A stretch of 64,000 nucleotides of DNA from Aurantiacibacter sp. D1-12 (GTDB taxonomy: Bacteria > Pseudomonadota > Alphaproteobacteria > Sphingomonadales > Sphingomonadaceae), in assembly GCF_028858515.1 (NCBI RefSeq), contig NZ_JAPJZJ010000006.1:62001-126000 (forward strand), given 5' to 3'. Below are positions 8,782-17,404 of the stretch, piece after piece. Positions within the stretch are counted from its first letter, which is position 1. Every line of letters begins with the position of its first letter. A program made the position numbers and the translations under genes. Below the pieces are notes generated by a model. It saw nothing but the letters and a program-made list of their open reading frames with translations. It ran no database searches and was not told the DNA's origin.

Positions 8782-9461
8782 CCTACACCCTCATCACCGC
8801 CAACCGGAACTATTCAAGCTGGAGCCTGCGCCCGTGGGTGCTGATGAAGGCGCTGGGGCTCGACTTTACCGACCGCATTGAACCTTTCGCAGCGGCGGTG
8901 AATTACGAAGCGTTCCGCGCATTCTCACCCACCGGACAGGTGCCGGTGCTGCTGGATGGGAATCGCACCGTCTATGACTCGCTCGGCATCGCGCTCTACC
9001 TGGCCGACCGGCATGAGGACATTTGGCCGAAAGACGAGGCGGCGCGGGCCTTTGCCATGTGCGGCGTCACCGAAATGCACGGCGGCTTCTCCGCTCTGCG
9101 GGGCCAGTGCCCGATGAATGTCGGCGTGCGCGTACAGATGAAACCGCATCCGGTCGATCTCGCCAAGGACGTGGCGAGACTGCGCGAGCTCTTCGAAGAA
9201 GGGCTGGAGCGTTTCAGCGGACCGTACCTGGCAGGGCCGGACTTCACCGCGCTCGATGCCTTCTTCGCACCCGTGGCCTATCGCATCCGCACCTATGGTC
9301 TGGACGTTGGCAATGGGCAGGCCTGGGTCGACCATGTCCTCGCCCATCCCGCCATGCAGCAGTGGGAATCCGAAGCCCTTGCCGAAAGCTGGCGCGAGGA
9401 AAGCCACGAAACAGAGACCGGCGAGACGGGCGTGATCACCGCAGACTATCGCAGCGGCTAA
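8778..9461 (+). CDS. Glutathione S-transferase family protein
   Basis: 227 residues. The N-terminal thioredoxin-like domain begins YTLITANRNYSSWSLRPWV, where the Ser/Tyr-rich loop supplies the usual glutathione-activating hydroxyl. The cis-Pro element GQVPVLLDGNRTVYDSLGIALYL follows, and the helical C-terminal domain fills residues about 90-215. The family conjugates glutathione to electrophiles or acts in isomerase/reductase reactions, and the substrate cannot be told here. Its start overlaps the upstream membrane protein gene by four bases, and its end overlaps the convergent ABC permease gene by four bases. Confidence 0.9.
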   Translation: MTYTLITANRNYSSWSLRPWVLMKALGLDFTDRIEPFAAAVNYEAFRAFSPTGQVPVLLDGNRTVYDSLGIALYLADRHEDIWPKDEAARAFAMCGVTEMHGGFSALRGQCPMNVGVRVQMKPHPVDLAKDVARLRELFEEGLERFSGPYLAGPDFTALDAFFAPVAYRIRTYGLDVGNGQAWVDHVLAHPAMQQWESEALAESWREESHETETGETGVITADYRSG

Positions 9462-10960
9462 CCGGCGCTATCTTTCGAGCCCATCCAGCTGAAAATCCGC
9501 TTCCATGTGGGCTTGCCATCGTTGAGCAGGCTGGCGCGGAAGATATTGCCGAGCAGCTTGAGCTCCAGCCAGATGAAGGCAATCAGCAACACGATGGTCC
9601 CGATAATCTCCCACGTCGCCACACCGCTGCCCAGCCGGGCGAGCATGGCGAAGGGAGTGTAGAGCGGTATCCAGCTGAGGATTAGTGCCACCGGTTCGTC
9701 TGGCCCTTTCAGCGCTGCCTGCATCACAATGACCACCGGGATCATGATCAGAAAGATCACCGGCGTCAGATAGCTTTGTGCATCCTGCATGGATTCGCTG
9801 ATTGCGCCCACGGCGAGGAACACCATCGCGAGCACCACGTAACCGCCAAGGAAGTAAATGATCATCGCCAGGATAAGCAGCGGATCGTCAAGCGCTTCGA
9901 GCGAAGGCCGCAGAACCTCGGCAGCAAAGCCTTCAAAATAGAGCGCCGCGACCAGACCCGTGCCCGCCCAGGTGAGCACAATGATCAGGCCGATAGCGCC
10001 CAGCCCCAGCAGCTTGCCCTGCATCAGCGTGTCGGGCTTGATGCAGGCAAGGACACTCTCGAACAGCTTGTTCGAGCGTTCCTCCACCACGCCCTGCAAC
10101 ATCATCGAACCTGTCGTCACCGCAGTGATCAGCAGCAGATAGACAAGCGCGATGGGCACGAGCGAACGAGTGGCCACAAGACTGCGCCCCTCTCCCGGAG
10201 GCGGTTCGATAACCGACACAGGAGCCTGCATCGTCTGTAAAGCGATAGCCGTGTCGGGAGCGATCCCCTGTGCGGCGAAAGCGTCCTGCCGCACGCTTGC
10301 TGAAAGGATCTCTCTCATATTGCGGATCAGGCTGGCGTTGGACCGGCCATTGGTAAAAATGCGCGCCTGTGCACCGGGCTGCCCGAAATTGGCGGGTATA
10401 TGCAAAATCGCGCCATAGGGCAGGCGGCGATCATCCACCGTAATGTCATCCTCCAACACGGACCGCAGTCTCTCTCCAACCTCTTCTCCAACCGCAGGAA
10501 TTGCCACGCCGTCGGGCAATGCAACTTCGGTGTAGTAAGGATCCTCGATTTCAAACGGAGGGGTGTCCTCGTCCAGCTCCGGCTCGAGCAGCGCAACAGC
10601 TGCCTCTGCCCCGCCCGCTTCGGCAAAACGCTGGATCTCGGCCGGGTTCAGCCACGCCTGCCGGTTAGCCCAGGGCGCTTCCGGATCGACATGCTGCAGC
10701 TCCCACTTCTCGGCATACTCGGAGAGTTCACGCAGCGTTGCCTGACGGAAACTCGCCTGCATCTGCGTCTCAAGAAGCGGTGCATAGCGCCCGCTCTCGT
10801 CGACAACCGAGTAGGCGGTGGTTCGTTCTGGCGCGAGCTGGTTGCTGGCGAAGCCCGAGATCGCAAGCGCGATGGGCACCGCAGCCAGCATGATCCAGAA
10901 GCCCTTGGTGGCAATCACCTGGCGCATTTCGCGTTTCGCTACGAGCAGGATCTCTCTCAT
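9458..10960 (-). CDS. ABC-2 type transporter permease (NatB-like)
   Basis: 500 residues. It begins with one membrane segment (about residues 18-36) after a basic start (REILLVAKREMRQVIATKGF), followed by a large extracytoplasmic domain to about residue 260 and then five or six membrane segments. This is the layout of the NatB/CcmB-like ABC-2 exporters. It starts inside the last four bases of the ATPase gene, so the two form one transporter operon. The substrate is unknown; NatAB relatives export sodium or drugs. Confidence 0.88.
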   Translation of the reverse strand: MREILLVAKREMRQVIATKGFWIMLAAVPIALAISGFASNQLAPERTTAYSVVDESGRYAPLLETQMQASFRQATLRELSEYAEKWELQHVDPEAPWANRQAWLNPAEIQRFAEAGGAEAAVALLEPELDEDTPPFEIEDPYYTEVALPDGVAIPAVGEEVGERLRSVLEDDITVDDRRLPYGAILHIPANFGQPGAQARIFTNGRSNASLIRNMREILSASVRQDAFAAQGIAPDTAIALQTMQAPVSVIEPPPGEGRSLVATRSLVPIALVYLLLITAVTTGSMMLQGVVEERSNKLFESVLACIKPDTLMQGKLLGLGAIGLIIVLTWAGTGLVAALYFEGFAAEVLRPSLEALDDPLLILAMIIYFLGGYVVLAMVFLAVGAISESMQDAQSYLTPVIFLIMIPVVIVMQAALKGPDEPVALILSWIPLYTPFAMLARLGSGVATWEIIGTIVLLIAFIWLELKLLGNIFRASLLNDGKPTWKRIFSWMGSKDSAG

Positions 10961-11880
10961 CGCTCGATCTCCTCGTCCGCACCGACAAAGTGGATGAAGG
11001 TCTCGTGCAGGCTGGGCACCTGCACATCGAAACTGCGCAAGGGCACACCGTTGGCGGTGCAGTGTTCGAGCAGTGCATCGGGTTCGATACCCTGTTGCAA
11101 TTCGACCTCGTAGCGGGTCCAGCCATCGTGGCTTTCCCCAGCATGGGTTCGCTCGACGCCGGGCAAGGCTGACGGATCGGCCTTCGCGGTCAATGCCAGG
11201 CGGCTGGGCAAGGCTGCGCGGGCTTCATCCTGCGTGCCGTCGAAAGCCTTCTTGCCACGCGCAAGCATCAGCAGCCGATCACACAACCGCTCGGCATGCT
11301 GCATCACATGGGTAGAGAAGATCACTGTCGCACCGTTGCGGGCGGACTCGGCGATCAGGTCTTCGAGCATAGCCTGATTGACCGGATCAAGGCCCGAGAA
11401 CGGTTCATCGAGCATCAGCAGCTTGGGCGAATTCACCAGCGCAGTCGCGACCTGCACCTTTTGCGCCATCCCCTTGGATAGCTTTTCGATCGGAGACTTG
11501 GCCCAGTCGGCCAGTTCGAGCCGCTCGAGCAGCGCCATGGCAGCGGACTTCGCGGGTGCAGCTTCCATCTGCTTGAGCTGGGCGAAATAGATGATCGTAT
11601 CGAGCACGCTCATCTTCTTGTAGAGCCCGCGCTCTTCGGGAAGGAAACCGATCTCCGCCGCGTTTTCGCGGCTTGGCTCCTTGCCCATAACCTCGATCCG
11701 GCCCGAAGTCGGTGACAGGATATCGAGCGCCATGCGCAGCGAAGTCGTCTTGCCCGCGCCATTGCCGCCCAGAAAGCCGAAGATACAGCCTTCGGGTATT
11801 GCAAAGTTCAAGTTGTCGACCGCGGTAAAGTCACCAAACTGCTTGGTGACCCCGTCAAAGGCCATCGCCGTTGCTGGCAT
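10957..11880 (-). CDS. ABC transporter ATP-binding protein (NatA-like)
   Basis: 307 residues. Walker A is GGNGAGKTTSLRMAL, the signature is LSKGMAQKVQVATAL and Walker B is LLMLDEPFSGLDP, followed by the H-loop STHVMQHAE. The signature carries K rather than the second G of LSGGQ, as is common in exporter ATPases of this group. The C-terminal 80 residues are the DUF4162-type extension seen in NatA/CcmA relatives. It energises the permease encoded by the overlapping downstream gene. It is transcribed divergently from the GbsR-like regulator, with 171 bases between them. Confidence 0.92.
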   Translation of the reverse strand: MPATAMAFDGVTKQFGDFTAVDNLNFAIPEGCIFGFLGGNGAGKTTSLRMALDILSPTSGRIEVMGKEPSRENAAEIGFLPEERGLYKKMSVLDTIIYFAQLKQMEAAPAKSAAMALLERLELADWAKSPIEKLSKGMAQKVQVATALVNSPKLLMLDEPFSGLDPVNQAMLEDLIAESARNGATVIFSTHVMQHAERLCDRLLMLARGKKAFDGTQDEARAALPSRLALTAKADPSALPGVERTHAGESHDGWTRYEVELQQGIEPDALLEHCTANGVPLRSFDVQVPSLHETFIHFVGADEEIER

Positions 11881-11992
11881 GTGCTGGAAGCTCCCCGGAA
11901 AATGCTTGCCCGATGTGATGGCATTGGCGCCAACGGGTCAACCCCAAAGCGACCAACGACTTACGAAGCTTGACTTGGCGCGCCATTCCTGT

Positions 11993-12012
11993 ATTTCTGA
12001 AATTACAGAAAT
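11993..12012. promoter_or_regulatory. Palindromic operator upstream of the GbsR-like regulator
   Basis: The sequence ATTTCTGAAATTACAGAAAT has perfect 7-base arms (ATTTCTG and CAGAAAT) around a 6-base AT-rich centre. It lies 40 bases upstream of the regulator ATG. A copy matching at 18 of 20 positions lies at 12658-12677, directly before the first of the two membrane protein genes. Two matching palindromes at the two promoters of one locus point to an operator for the regulator encoded between them. It also lies in the intergenic region shared with the ABC exporter operon. Confidence 0.65.
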
Positions 12013-12051
12013 TGGGAAAGAGGCGAGTGAGTCGCCACAGAGAACAAACGT

Positions 12052-12603
12052 ATGACCAAGGTAATCGACATCCCCGAAGCGCGCGATTTCATCCTGCATT
12101 GGGGTGAGATGGGTAGTCATTGGGGTGTCAATCGCTCGGTCAGCCAGGTGCATGCACTGCTCTACCTGAGCGAAGACCCGCTGCATGCCGAAGAGATCTG
12201 CGAGACGCTGGGTCTCGCACGCAGCAATGTCTCGACCGCGCTCAAGGAACTGCAGGGTTACGGCATTGTCCGTCGCACCCATGTGATCGGCGACCGGCGC
12301 GACCATTTCCTCGCGGAAACCGACCTTTGGGACATGCTGATGAAGATCGTTGTCGAGCGCAAAAAGCGCGAGATCGACCCGACAATCCAGACCCTATCCG
12401 ACCTGACCGACCAGATGGCCAAGCGCGATGACGTGCCCAAGCATGTGCGCGAACGCATCGGCCGGATGCACGACTTTATGGGCACGCTTTCAGGCTGGTA
12501 CGACGATGTCCGCCGCCTGCCCAAAAGCACGCTCGTCGCGCTGATGAAATTGGGTGGCAAAGTCGCCCGCTTCGTCCCGACCCGCTCGCAGACGAAGCAC
12601 TAA
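12052..12603 (+). CDS. GbsR/MarR-type winged-helix transcriptional regulator
   Basis: 183 residues. The winged-helix domain is visible in the first 90: HALLYLSEDPLHAEEICETLGLARSNVSTALKELQGYGIVRR. Its recognition helix is around ARSNVSTALKEL and its wing around THVIGDRRDHF. The rest is helical and probably dimerises. This is the GbsR-like branch of the MarR superfamily. The 20-base palindrome 40 bases upstream and its near-copy before the next gene suggest that it represses itself and the two downstream membrane protein genes. The ligand cannot be inferred. Confidence 0.88.
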   Translation: MTKVIDIPEARDFILHWGEMGSHWGVNRSVSQVHALLYLSEDPLHAEEICETLGLARSNVSTALKELQGYGIVRRTHVIGDRRDHFLAETDLWDMLMKIVVERKKREIDPTIQTLSDLTDQMAKRDDVPKHVRERIGRMHDFMGTLSGWYDDVRRLPKSTLVALMKLGGKVARFVPTRSQTKH

Positions 12604-12657
12604 CTCTCGAACGAGATTGAAGATGACCGCCACAGCCAGCTCCATTCACGCCCCTCA

Positions 12658-12677
12658 ATTTCGGAAATTACAGAAAG
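12658..12677. promoter_or_regulatory. Second copy of the GbsR-like regulator's operator
   Basis: ATTTCGGAAATTACAGAAAG matches the palindrome at 11993 at 18 of 20 positions. The mismatches fall in the left arm and at the last base. It ends 8 bases before the ATG chosen for the downstream membrane protein. Bound protein would block the promoter or ribosome access. Its position also argues that the true start of that gene is downstream of it, at 12686, and not at the earlier in-frame ATG 12623. Confidence 0.6.
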
Positions 12678-12685
12678 GACAGGAT

Positions 12686-13165
12686 ATGATGCACAATCCT
12701 GACGTCGCCGCCTTCTTCCGCGCGCTTGGCGCAGGGACACTGATCGGCGGAGTGCCGTGGTTGATCGTGACTGTTCCATTTGGGCTTGGATTCTTCGCCT
12801 ACGGTGAAATCGGTGGAGGAGTCACAGTCATTGCGATGCCTCTAGTCGTCGCCGGGGTAGTCACCCTGCTGGCCATGACAGTTTTCGGCCTCCCGTTGAC
12901 CGCTTTTCTTGCGGAACACGGCGAGGAGTGCCCCCGCAGATATGAATTGGCAGGAGCGGTATCGGGGTTTTGCATTCCTCTCACCGTGCTCATTGCCACC
13001 AGCGATATCAGCGTTCTCGCCCAAGGCTTTGCCTACCTCTTCGCAGCGAATGGTGCGCTGGCCGGGTTTGCCGCCGCCGCAAGCTGGGGCCGGTATCGCC
13101 AGCGCCGCGCAACCCCTGCCGCAGAAGTCGATACCCCCAACCCCATCCACGACCTGTTGTTCTGA
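12686..13165 (+). CDS. Small integral membrane protein in the regulator locus
   Basis: 159 residues, rich in Gly/Ala/Val, with about four membrane segments (near residues 15-38, 45-68, 85-105 and 110-130) and a basic C-terminal tail. No known domain was recognised. The start is ATG 12686 (a second ATG follows at once), placed by AAGGA seven bases upstream and by the operator at 12658-12677. An in-frame ATG at 12623 would make the coding sequence run across the operator. It is probably controlled by the GbsR-like regulator and cotranscribed with the next gene 29 bases downstream. Confidence 0.75.
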   Translation: MMHNPDVAAFFRALGAGTLIGGVPWLIVTVPFGLGFFAYGEIGGGVTVIAMPLVVAGVVTLLAMTVFGLPLTAFLAEHGEECPRRYELAGAVSGFCIPLTVLIATSDISVLAQGFAYLFAANGALAGFAAAASWGRYRQRRATPAAEVDTPNPIHDLLF

Positions 13166-13194
13166 CCCCACCCTCCAAACCAAAGAGAAGTACA

Positions 13195-13572
13195 ATGATC
13201 GAAGTCAGCTATTTTGCCTATCTCATCATCGCTATCGGCATGACCGCGTGGGTTGCGCGCACGCTCAGCAAGAATGGTGAGGTGTTTCTGATCGACTGCT
13301 TCGGCCATGACGAGAAGCTGGCGCGCAGCACCAATCACCTGCTGGTGGTGGGGTTCTACCTCGTCAACATCGGCTTCATCCTGCTGACCATCAGCCTCGG
13401 CAGCGAGCCGGAGACCTGGCCCGAAGCGATCCGCTTTGTCGCCACCAAGGTTGGCCTTGCGGTGCTGGTGCTCGGCTTCTGGCACTTCTTCAACATGAAC
13501 GCGATTGCCAAGTTCGGCCGCAAGGTCGGCCACTGGCTGCGCGAACAGGGAGATGTTGTTCCCAGCGCCTGA
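13195..13572 (+). CDS. Small membrane protein, function unknown
   Basis: 125 residues. An N-terminal membrane segment (residues 4-22) is followed by a short soluble stretch (SKNGEVFLIDCFGHDEKLARSTNHL) and two more segments (about 47-67 and 78-98). The tail is basic and cytoplasmic-looking. GAGAAG precedes the ATG. I do not recognise the family; similar proteins are found beside MarR-type regulators in related bacteria, which is general knowledge and not a firm assignment. A strong intrinsic terminator 20 bases after the stop closes the regulator/membrane protein unit. Confidence 0.75.
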   Translation: MIEVSYFAYLIIAIGMTAWVARTLSKNGEVFLIDCFGHDEKLARSTNHLLVVGFYLVNIGFILLTISLGSEPETWPEAIRFVATKVGLAVLVLGFWHFFNMNAIAKFGRKVGHWLREQGDVVPSA

Positions 13573-13594
13573 TCACTCCTCGTCAAGCGTAGCG

Positions 13595-13630
13595 AATGGC
13601 GGCTCCATTGCGGGGCCGCCATTTTCGTTT
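13595..13630 (+). terminator. Intrinsic terminator after the regulator/membrane protein operon
   Basis: Arms AATGGCGGC (13595-13603) and GCCGCCATT (13615-13623) form a perfect 9-base stem, followed by TTCGTTT. It directly precedes the MFS gene start, so the MFS gene either uses a promoter inside this region or relies on readthrough. Confidence 0.8.
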
Positions 13631-14917
13631 ATGCCTCGCATCATGAAAACCCGCATCAACTCTCCCTGGCTGGCACTTGCTGTGCTGGCCAGCTGTGCGA
13701 CAGTGGGCTTTATCGATCGCATCGTGGTGAACGTTCTGGTCGAGCCGGTGAAGGCGGAATTCGGCCTGTCCGATGTGCAGGTGTCGATGATGGGCTGGGC
13801 CTTCGCGCTGCTCAACGTGGTCGGCGGATTTGTTACCGCACGCTTTGCCGAACGGGTACGGCGGCTGACGCTGATCGCCGGCGGTGTGACGCTCTGGTCA
13901 CTGTTCACCGCGTTATGCGGCGCGGCGGGAAGCTGGGTACAACTGCTGGTCGCACGCATGGGCGTGGGGCTGGGCGAGGCGATCGGCCTGCCGCCCAACC
14001 AATCGGTCATTTCGGATTACTTCCCTGCGAACAAACGTGGCCTCGCAATTTCCTGTCTGCTGCTTTCCCCGCCACTGGGGGCCTTTATCGGGTTCGTCGG
14101 CGGCGGCTGGATCGCGCAGGAGTTTGGCTGGAAAGCGACCTTCCTGATCGCCGCGATACCCGGCTTTGTGCTCGGCATAATCGCCTATGTCTTCGTGGCA
14201 GAGCCCAAGCGCGGCCAGTTCGATGCCGAAGCGAGCGACGAAGTCCCACCCATGTCCGCCTTCTTCCACCGCATATGGTCATTGAAGAGCGCGCGCTATC
14301 TGGTGATCGGATCGTTTATCGCCGCCGCACTGAGCTATGCGCTCAACTTCTTCTTCGCATCGCTTCTGGTGCGCAAGTTCGACTTGGGACTGGCCGAGGC
14401 GGGGCTCTACACCGGCATTCTGGCAAGCTTGCCGGCGGCGCTTTCCATCGTCGGTGCGGGGTGGCTGGGAGACCGGCTCGGCGAACGCAATCCTGCCGCT
14501 TATGCGCTCATCCCCGGCGTGGGCTTGCTGATCGGTGGGCCGCTCGGGGCCTTCGGAATGCTGCAAGGTGATTTGCACACGCTGCTGACGCTCGTCGCCA
14601 TGTCGATCTTCCTGACCGTAAGCTATCTCGGCATTACCTTTGCGACCGTACAGAACCTGATGCATCCACGCATGCGTGCCACCGCGTCTGCCACGCTCAA
14701 CGGCATCTATACGCTGGCGGGAGGCCTCGGCCCGACGCTGATCGGCCTGCTGAGCGACCGCTTCTCCGCAAGCATGGGCGAGGCTAATGGACTGGCCACC
14801 GCGATGGCCACGGGCGGCATGGTTTATCTGGTGGCAGCCGCGTTCTACTTCCTCGCCGCACGGCATTTGCGCGGTGATACCGCTAAAGTCGCAGCAGGCG
14901 TGCGCGCTACCGTTTGA
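13631..14917 (+). CDS. Major facilitator superfamily transporter
   Basis: 428 residues from ATG 13631, with the usual 12 membrane segments in two halves and a central cytoplasmic loop near residues 195-220 (AEPKRGQFDAEASDEV). The MFS motif near TM2-3 reads GGFVTARFAERVRRL, and the second half has a similar GWLGDRLGERN. It resembles the spinster/hexuronate type (GFIDRIVVNVLVEPVKAEFGLSD near TM1). The substrate is unknown. ATG 13643 (MKTRIN) is an equally possible start, and neither has a clear ribosome binding site. It ends 11 bases inside the convergent DUF418 gene. Confidence 0.88.
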   Translation: MPRIMKTRINSPWLALAVLASCATVGFIDRIVVNVLVEPVKAEFGLSDVQVSMMGWAFALLNVVGGFVTARFAERVRRLTLIAGGVTLWSLFTALCGAAGSWVQLLVARMGVGLGEAIGLPPNQSVISDYFPANKRGLAISCLLLSPPLGAFIGFVGGGWIAQEFGWKATFLIAAIPGFVLGIIAYVFVAEPKRGQFDAEASDEVPPMSAFFHRIWSLKSARYLVIGSFIAAALSYALNFFFASLLVRKFDLGLAEAGLYTGILASLPAALSIVGAGWLGDRLGERNPAAYALIPGVGLLIGGPLGAFGMLQGDLHTLLTLVAMSIFLTVSYLGITFATVQNLMHPRMRATASATLNGIYTLAGGLGPTLIGLLSDRFSASMGEANGLATAMATGGMVYLVAAAFYFLAARHLRGDTAKVAAGVRATV

Positions 14918-16127
14918 AGGGCAGAATGTGTCCTTGAGCGACTGAGCGCCAAAACCACTCAGCAGGGCCTTGCCGGAAGCGCGCAAGCCAGAGCGGCGAC
15001 CAGCTGAACATCAACGCGATGGGAATGAGACCAAGCAGGAGAGCCTGCCCACGCGTTACTTGCGCGAACAGGTCTAAGCCCAAACCCATGAACACGGCGG
15101 CGAATACGAGGCTGGTGGCGAGATAGTTGGTCAGCGCCAAGCGCCCCGTTGCGGCAAGCCGCTCCGCTAAAGTACCACCGCGCGCAAACGCGGCCATGCC
15201 TAGCGCTGCCCAGCCAATGCCCAGTAGCAGGTCGAATGGTGCAGACCACACGAGCGCATTGGCGGTTGTGATGATGGGATCGAACCCGGAAGTAATGCTC
15301 CACGCAGCCAACCCAATCAGCACCGGAATCGCGATAACAACGCAGCGCCTCGCCAGCCGCATTATGCGCTCGCCAGACCACTCGCCGGCAAACAGGCCAT
15401 TCTTCCATAACGCCATTCCCACCAACATCGCGGCGAGCGCTGAGGGTAGCGAAGCCACCACGAAACCGGACTGTTGCGGAAGCGTGCCGAGGCGCTGTGC
15501 CACACGCTCTGCCAGCCCGGCATCGGCGCGCGCCGCAGCGTCGGCCAGAGCGGAAGGATTCTCGCCATACAGGCTTTCCGCCACCTCCTGCGCCGCCGGA
15601 TCGCCTACCGCCATCAGCCAGTCCCATGCATACCAACCCGATATGGCGAGCTGTGCGAGAACAATTACCCCCGCACTCCAGAGTAGTGTTCGTGTCTGCC
15701 AATTCACAGCAAAGGGCAAGAGCAGCCCCGCCACGGCATAGACGCGTAAAACATCGTTGTTTGCCAGCAGCACTGCATGCAGCATTGCGATTACGAACAG
15801 CACCAGCATCCGTGCGTAGTGCCCCCGCAGCGGATGCTCGCTCGCCTTGCCCAGCAGGATAGCCACGCCTGCGCCGAACATCATCGCGAAGAGCGCGCGA
15901 AACTTGTCTTCGATCAGTACGAAACCTACCGCCCAAAGAGCGATCTCCAGCGGACCGTCGCCGCCAAACACGCGCGGGTTGAAATAGGCAGCGGGCGGCA
16001 TCGAAAAGGCGATGACGTTCATCGGCACAATACCGACCACCGCCAGGCCGCGCAGCGCATCGAGCGCCACGACACGGTCTGCTCTATTGCCGGGTGAAGC
16101 GGTGAGTTCAGTCTGCATACCGCTCAC
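14907..16127 (-). CDS. DUF418 (YeiB-like) integral membrane protein
   Basis: 406 residues with 9-10 hydrophobic segments. The N terminus contains the typical RVVALDALRGLAVVGIVPMNVIAF of DUF418/heparan-alpha-glucosaminide acetyltransferase-like proteins. The C-terminal third has LTNYLATSLVFAAVF and a WLARFRQGPAEWFWRS motif that is characteristic of the family. The biochemical role is not established; a transport or acyltransfer function has been suggested for relatives. It ends next to the MFS gene (11-base convergent overlap) and starts 18 bases downstream of metK on the same strand, so it may be the last gene of an lnt-metK unit. Confidence 0.88.
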   Translation of the reverse strand: MSGMQTELTASPGNRADRVVALDALRGLAVVGIVPMNVIAFSMPPAAYFNPRVFGGDGPLEIALWAVGFVLIEDKFRALFAMMFGAGVAILLGKASEHPLRGHYARMLVLFVIAMLHAVLLANNDVLRVYAVAGLLLPFAVNWQTRTLLWSAGVIVLAQLAISGWYAWDWLMAVGDPAAQEVAESLYGENPSALADAAARADAGLAERVAQRLGTLPQQSGFVVASLPSALAAMLVGMALWKNGLFAGEWSGERIMRLARRCVVIAIPVLIGLAAWSITSGFDPIITTANALVWSAPFDLLLGIGWAALGMAAFARGGTLAERLAATGRLALTNYLATSLVFAAVFMGLGLDLFAQVTRGQALLLGLIPIALMFSWSPLWLARFRQGPAEWFWRSVAQGHILPFKR

Positions 16128-16145
16128 CGCCCTACAGCATTTTCC

Positions 16146-17354
16146 TCAGCCGAGCGCGGCCTTCAGATCATCGACCAGATCGGTGCGCTCCCACGGGAAG
16201 GCATCACCTTCGGCTGTGCGGCCGAAGTGGCCATAGGCTGCGCTCTGGCGGTAGATCGGCTTGTTGAGGCCCAGATGCGTGCGGATGCCGCGCGGGGTCA
16301 GATTGCCGAGCTTCTCGATACCGGCAATCGCCGTCTCAATGGCAGCATCGTCCGCCGTGCCCGTGCCATGCGTATCGACATAGAGCGAGAGCGGCTTCGA
16401 AACGCCAATCGCATAGGCCAGCTGGATGGTGCACTTGGTGGCAAGACCTGCAGCAACAATGTTCTTGGCGAGATAGCGGGTGATGTAGGCTGCCGAGCGG
16501 TCAACCTTGGTCGGGTCCTTACCCGAAAACGCGCCGCCGCCATGCGGAGCTGCACCGCCATAGGTATCGACAATGATTTTGCGCCCCGTAAGGCCGGCAT
16601 CGCCATCGGGTCCACCGATTTCAAAGCTGCCGGTTGGGTTGATGTGCCACACGGTGCCATCGGTGATGAAACCTTGGGGCAGGATCTCGCCGACAACGCC
16701 CTTCACATAGGCGTGCAGCTCGGCTTCTTTCTCACCCTCGTCATAGCCCGGCGCGTGCTGGGTCGAGACGACCACAGCGGTGCACTCGACAGGCTTGCCG
16801 TTCTCGTAACGCAGCGTGACCTGGCTCTTGCTGTCCGGCTCCAGAAACGGCGCGGTGCCGTTCTTGCGGTCGGTCGCCAACTGCTGCAGGATCTTGTGGC
16901 TGTAATCGATGGGTGCCGGCATCAGGTCGGGCGTTTCATCGCAAGCGTAACCGAACATGATGCCCTGGTCGCCCGCGCCTTCATCCTTGTTGCCGCTCGC
17001 ATCCACACCCTGCGCGATATGCGCACTCTGGCCATGCAGGTGGTTTTCAAAGGTCAGCGTTTCCCAGTGGAAGCCGCTCTGTTCGTAACCGATTTCTTTC
17101 ACCGTTTCGCGGGCAATGCGCTCGATCTCTTCTTTCGCACCATCGACCCATTCGCCGTTTTCGTAGACGCCCTTGCAGCGGATTTCACCGGCGAGCACCA
17201 CGCGCTGCGTAGCGGTCAACGTTTCGCAAGCGACACGGGCTTCGGGGTCTTTGGCCAGCATCATGTCGACGATGGCATCGGAAATCTGGTCGGAAACCTT
17301 GTCCGGATGGCCTTCGGAGACGCTTTCGGACGTAAACAGGTAGGATTGGCGCAT
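16146..17354 (-). CDS. metK: S-adenosylmethionine synthase
   Basis: 402 residues. Diagnostic motifs include [20 protein letters not shown] at the N terminus, the central [15 protein letters not shown], and the P-loop-like [19 protein letters not shown]. The enzyme makes SAM from methionine and ATP in the cytoplasm. It lies 50 bases downstream of lnt on the same strand, probably in one transcript. I looked for a SAM-type riboswitch in those 50 bases and did not find a convincing match. Confidence 0.98.
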   Translation of the reverse strand: MRQSYLFTSESVSEGHPDKVSDQISDAIVDMMLAKDPEARVACETLTATQRVVLAGEIRCKGVYENGEWVDGAKEEIERIARETVKEIGYEQSGFHWETLTFENHLHGQSAHIAQGVDASGNKDEGAGDQGIMFGYACDETPDLMPAPIDYSHKILQQLATDRKNGTAPFLEPDSKSQVTLRYENGKPVECTAVVVSTQHAPGYDEGEKEAELHAYVKGVVGEILPQGFITDGTVWHINPTGSFEIGGPDGDAGLTGRKIIVDTYGGAAPHGGGAFSGKDPTKVDRSAAYITRYLAKNIVAAGLATKCTIQLAYAIGVSKPLSLYVDTHGTGTADDAAIETAIAGIEKLGNLTPRGIRTHLGLNKPIYRQSAAYGHFGRTAEGDAFPWERTDLVDDLKAALG

Positions 17355-17404
17355 GTTGGAGATTGCCTTCTCTTGAATTCGAATAAGTTATTCAGCGGGC
17401 GGCT

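Noticed and set aside
12554-12685. Longer N terminus for the membrane protein starting at 12686
   Set aside because: It would overlap the regulator gene and run across the operator; ATG 12686 has the ribosome binding site.
17355-17404. A SAM-type riboswitch before metK
   Set aside because: Only 50 bases separate lnt and metK. A small GAGA/TCTC hairpin can form, but none of the conserved SAM-II or SAM/SAH motif bases were found.
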